Part shown: piece after piece, positions 4,781 through 5,718 of the stretch
Layout: every line of letters begins with the position of its first letter
Position numbering within the stretch: position 1 is the stretch's first letter
NCBI GenBank assembly: GCA_030615705.1
Contig: JAUWYT010000127.1
Span: 1-5,718 of the forward strand
Source of the DNA: Chloroflexota bacterium
GTDB taxonomy: Bacteria > Chloroflexota > Anaerolineae > VGOG01
DNA: 5,718 nucleotides
Direction: 5' to 3'
Notes under the pieces: model-generated
The model's database searches: none
Told to the model about the DNA's origin: nothing
Seen by the model: only the letters and a program-made list of their open reading frames with translations
Program-made: the position numbers and the translations under genes

Positions 4781-5659
4781 TCATGATGCTTCGCTCCCTA
4801 GCCGCCATCGATTGCCAAAAGCCCCCACGCCGATCCCCCGCGCTGCCAGCCAATCCCGCTCTGGCCCAGACCTGTGCAGCGGGTTGCTGTGGTTGAGATG
4901 GATCAGCCGCACGTCACAATCCACCCCCGCCAACTGCTCGGCGGTGTCGGTGGCCAGGGGGTGCGGAATCTGACTCAGGGCTCGGCCCGGAAGCTCGTCC
5001 GCGCTGAAAAAGGTCGCGTCCAGTAAAGCTACGTCCATCCCCGCCACAAAGCGCCGCAGGTCGTGATCCCACCGGTCCCACGAATCAATGTCAGGGCAGT
5101 AGAACAGCCGTCCGCTGGGGCCACGCACCACAAAGGCCAGCGTGTCGCTGAACTCGTCGCGGTGGGGCACTGGCAGGGGCGTCAAATGCAGGTTGGGGCT
5201 GAGTTGTGTCTCACGTCCGGGAGTGAGCAAACACAGTCTGATATTGCCCAGCGCTACCAATTGCGACCAGGGGGCGTTATGGCGCAAGAAGCTGGCCATA
5301 CGCGGCGAGGCATGAACCGGCAAATCTCGCGCGCTCCACGCCTCGCGCCCCAGATGGATCAGCCCAGCGTAATGCCCAATGTGGGCATGGGTCAACACAA
5401 CTCCAGCCAGTGGGCAATCTGGAGCCAGGCTGTGCAGGGCGTGCAACTGCTCTCGAAAATCGGGGGTGGCATCAATCAGCCAACTCTGACAGGTGGCGTG
5501 ATCCACCAATCCCAAACAGACCACCAATTTGCGCCTGGTCGGATCGGTTCGCGCTGGCCCACAGTTGGCACAGTAACATCCGGCCTGAGGCACACCTCCA
5601 TCCTGAGCGGTTCCCAACAGTATCGCTTCAGTGCTAGTGCTCATCTCACGGCAATTCAT
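4781..5659 (-). CDS. PqqB-like metallo-beta-lactamase-fold hydrolase
   Basis: A 292-residue protein with PqqB-type features. LLGTAQDGGVPQAGC (14-28) leads into a CxCxxC site (Cys28, Cys30, Cys33), likely a structural zinc site. The metal motif is THAHIGHYAGL (90-100; His91, His93, His96), followed by VPHRDEFSDTLAF (164-176; His166), FYCPDIDSW (186-194; Asp190), ELPGRALSQIPHPL (222-235; His233) and HLNHSNPL (254-261). MBL-fold enzymes of this group are soluble. PqqB itself acts in pyrroloquinoline quinone synthesis, but no other pqq gene is visible, so that pathway is not claimed. The usual Asp of HxHxDH is Gly95, suggesting an altered metal site. The start is ATG 5659, overlapping the upstream stop as ATGA; ATG 5644 is an in-frame alternative. 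Family confident, reaction unknown. Confidence 0.9.
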   Translation of the reverse strand: MNCREMSTSTEAILLGTAQDGGVPQAGCYCANCGPARTDPTRRKLVVCLGLVDHATCQSWLIDATPDFREQLHALHSLAPDCPLAGVVLTHAHIGHYAGLIHLGREAWSARDLPVHASPRMASFLRHNAPWSQLVALGNIRLCLLTPGRETQLSPNLHLTPLPVPHRDEFSDTLAFVVRGPSGRLFYCPDIDSWDRWDHDLRRFVAGMDVALLDATFFSADELPGRALSQIPHPLATDTAEQLAGVDCDVRLIHLNHSNPLHRSGPERDWLAARGIGVGAFGNRWRLGSEAS

Positions 5660-5718
5660 TCGGCCTCGCTGCTCATTTGACGCGGCTCCTCCAGGCGGAA
5701 GCTTAAGATCATCCCCAG
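5656..5718 (-). CDS. C-terminal fragment of an upstream gene, cut by window edge
   Basis: The minus-strand frame from the window edge reads 20 codons (L-G-M-I-L-S-F-R-L-E-E-P-R-Q-M-S-S-E-A-E) to TGA at 5656-5658, which overlaps the MBL-fold start codon as ATGA. The four-base overlap and shared direction suggest a translationally coupled gene pair. It is too short to identify. GGAGGAG (5686-5692) lies 9 bases before an in-frame ATG at 5676, so the alternative reading is a 6-codon leader peptide ahead of the MBL gene. Confidence 0.45.
   Translation of the reverse strand: MGMILSFRLEEPRQMSSEAE

Noticed and set aside
4759..4786. Stem-loop TCATGAC/GTCATGA at the end of the MBL-fold gene as a terminator
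   Set aside because: Only 7 bp with a 14-base loop and no U-tract in the leftward direction; it also overlaps the stop codon. Too weak to call.

Overview
The window is a leftward-transcribed segment: every gene I can support lies on the minus strand. Most of it is G+C-rich (single 60-base lines from the genes count 67-78% G+C). The exception is an island at about 3490-4760, where counted lines give 42-48%. The gene set suggests a free-living bacterium: a TGS/SAD/uridine-kinase fusion, a tandem ClbS/DfsB (DinB-like) protein, a small nitroreductase and a PqqB-like metallo-beta-lactamase-fold protein. High G+C Chloroflexota (Anaerolineae-like) would fit, but that is inference from gene style, not proof.

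Right to left, in the direction of transcription: the last 20 codons of an unidentified gene (5656-5718) overlap by ATGA with a PqqB-like MBL-fold gene (4781-5659). A 271-base A+T-richer gap follows. It holds a degenerate ~40-bp tandem repeat whose units centre on a 21-bp palindrome. Next is a CPBP (CAAX protease/bacteriocin-processing) membrane protein gene (3490-4509), then about 190 bases with inverted repeats and a good leftward rho-independent terminator (3262-3302).

A near-consensus sigma70 promoter (3214-3242) then starts a probable operon: nitroreductase (2672-3181), a G+C-rich two-tier stem-loop in the 119-base gap, the nucleoside kinase (810-2552), and a two-domain DinB/ClbS-like protein (1-834, running off the window). 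The last two genes overlap by 25 bases, and the DinB ribosome site lies inside the kinase gene.

The part most worth a second look is the CPBP gene and its flanks. It has lower G+C than its neighbours and sits between perfect 12-bp inverted repeats (TGTTAGGCAGCC at 3488-3499, its reverse complement at 4533-4544). These contain integron core-like heptamers GTTAGGC/GCCTAAC. The gene starts 27 bases inside one copy, and its TAA stop lies inside the other. This is the layout of an integron gene cassette, although a full foldable attC cannot be shown. Just outside the upstream boundary is the 40-bp repeat array. It has 9-3-9 palindromes (arm TATACAGAA) at starts 4551, 4591, 4630 and 4670, and two units read on the plus strand as ribosome site plus a micro-ORF beginning M-Q-K.
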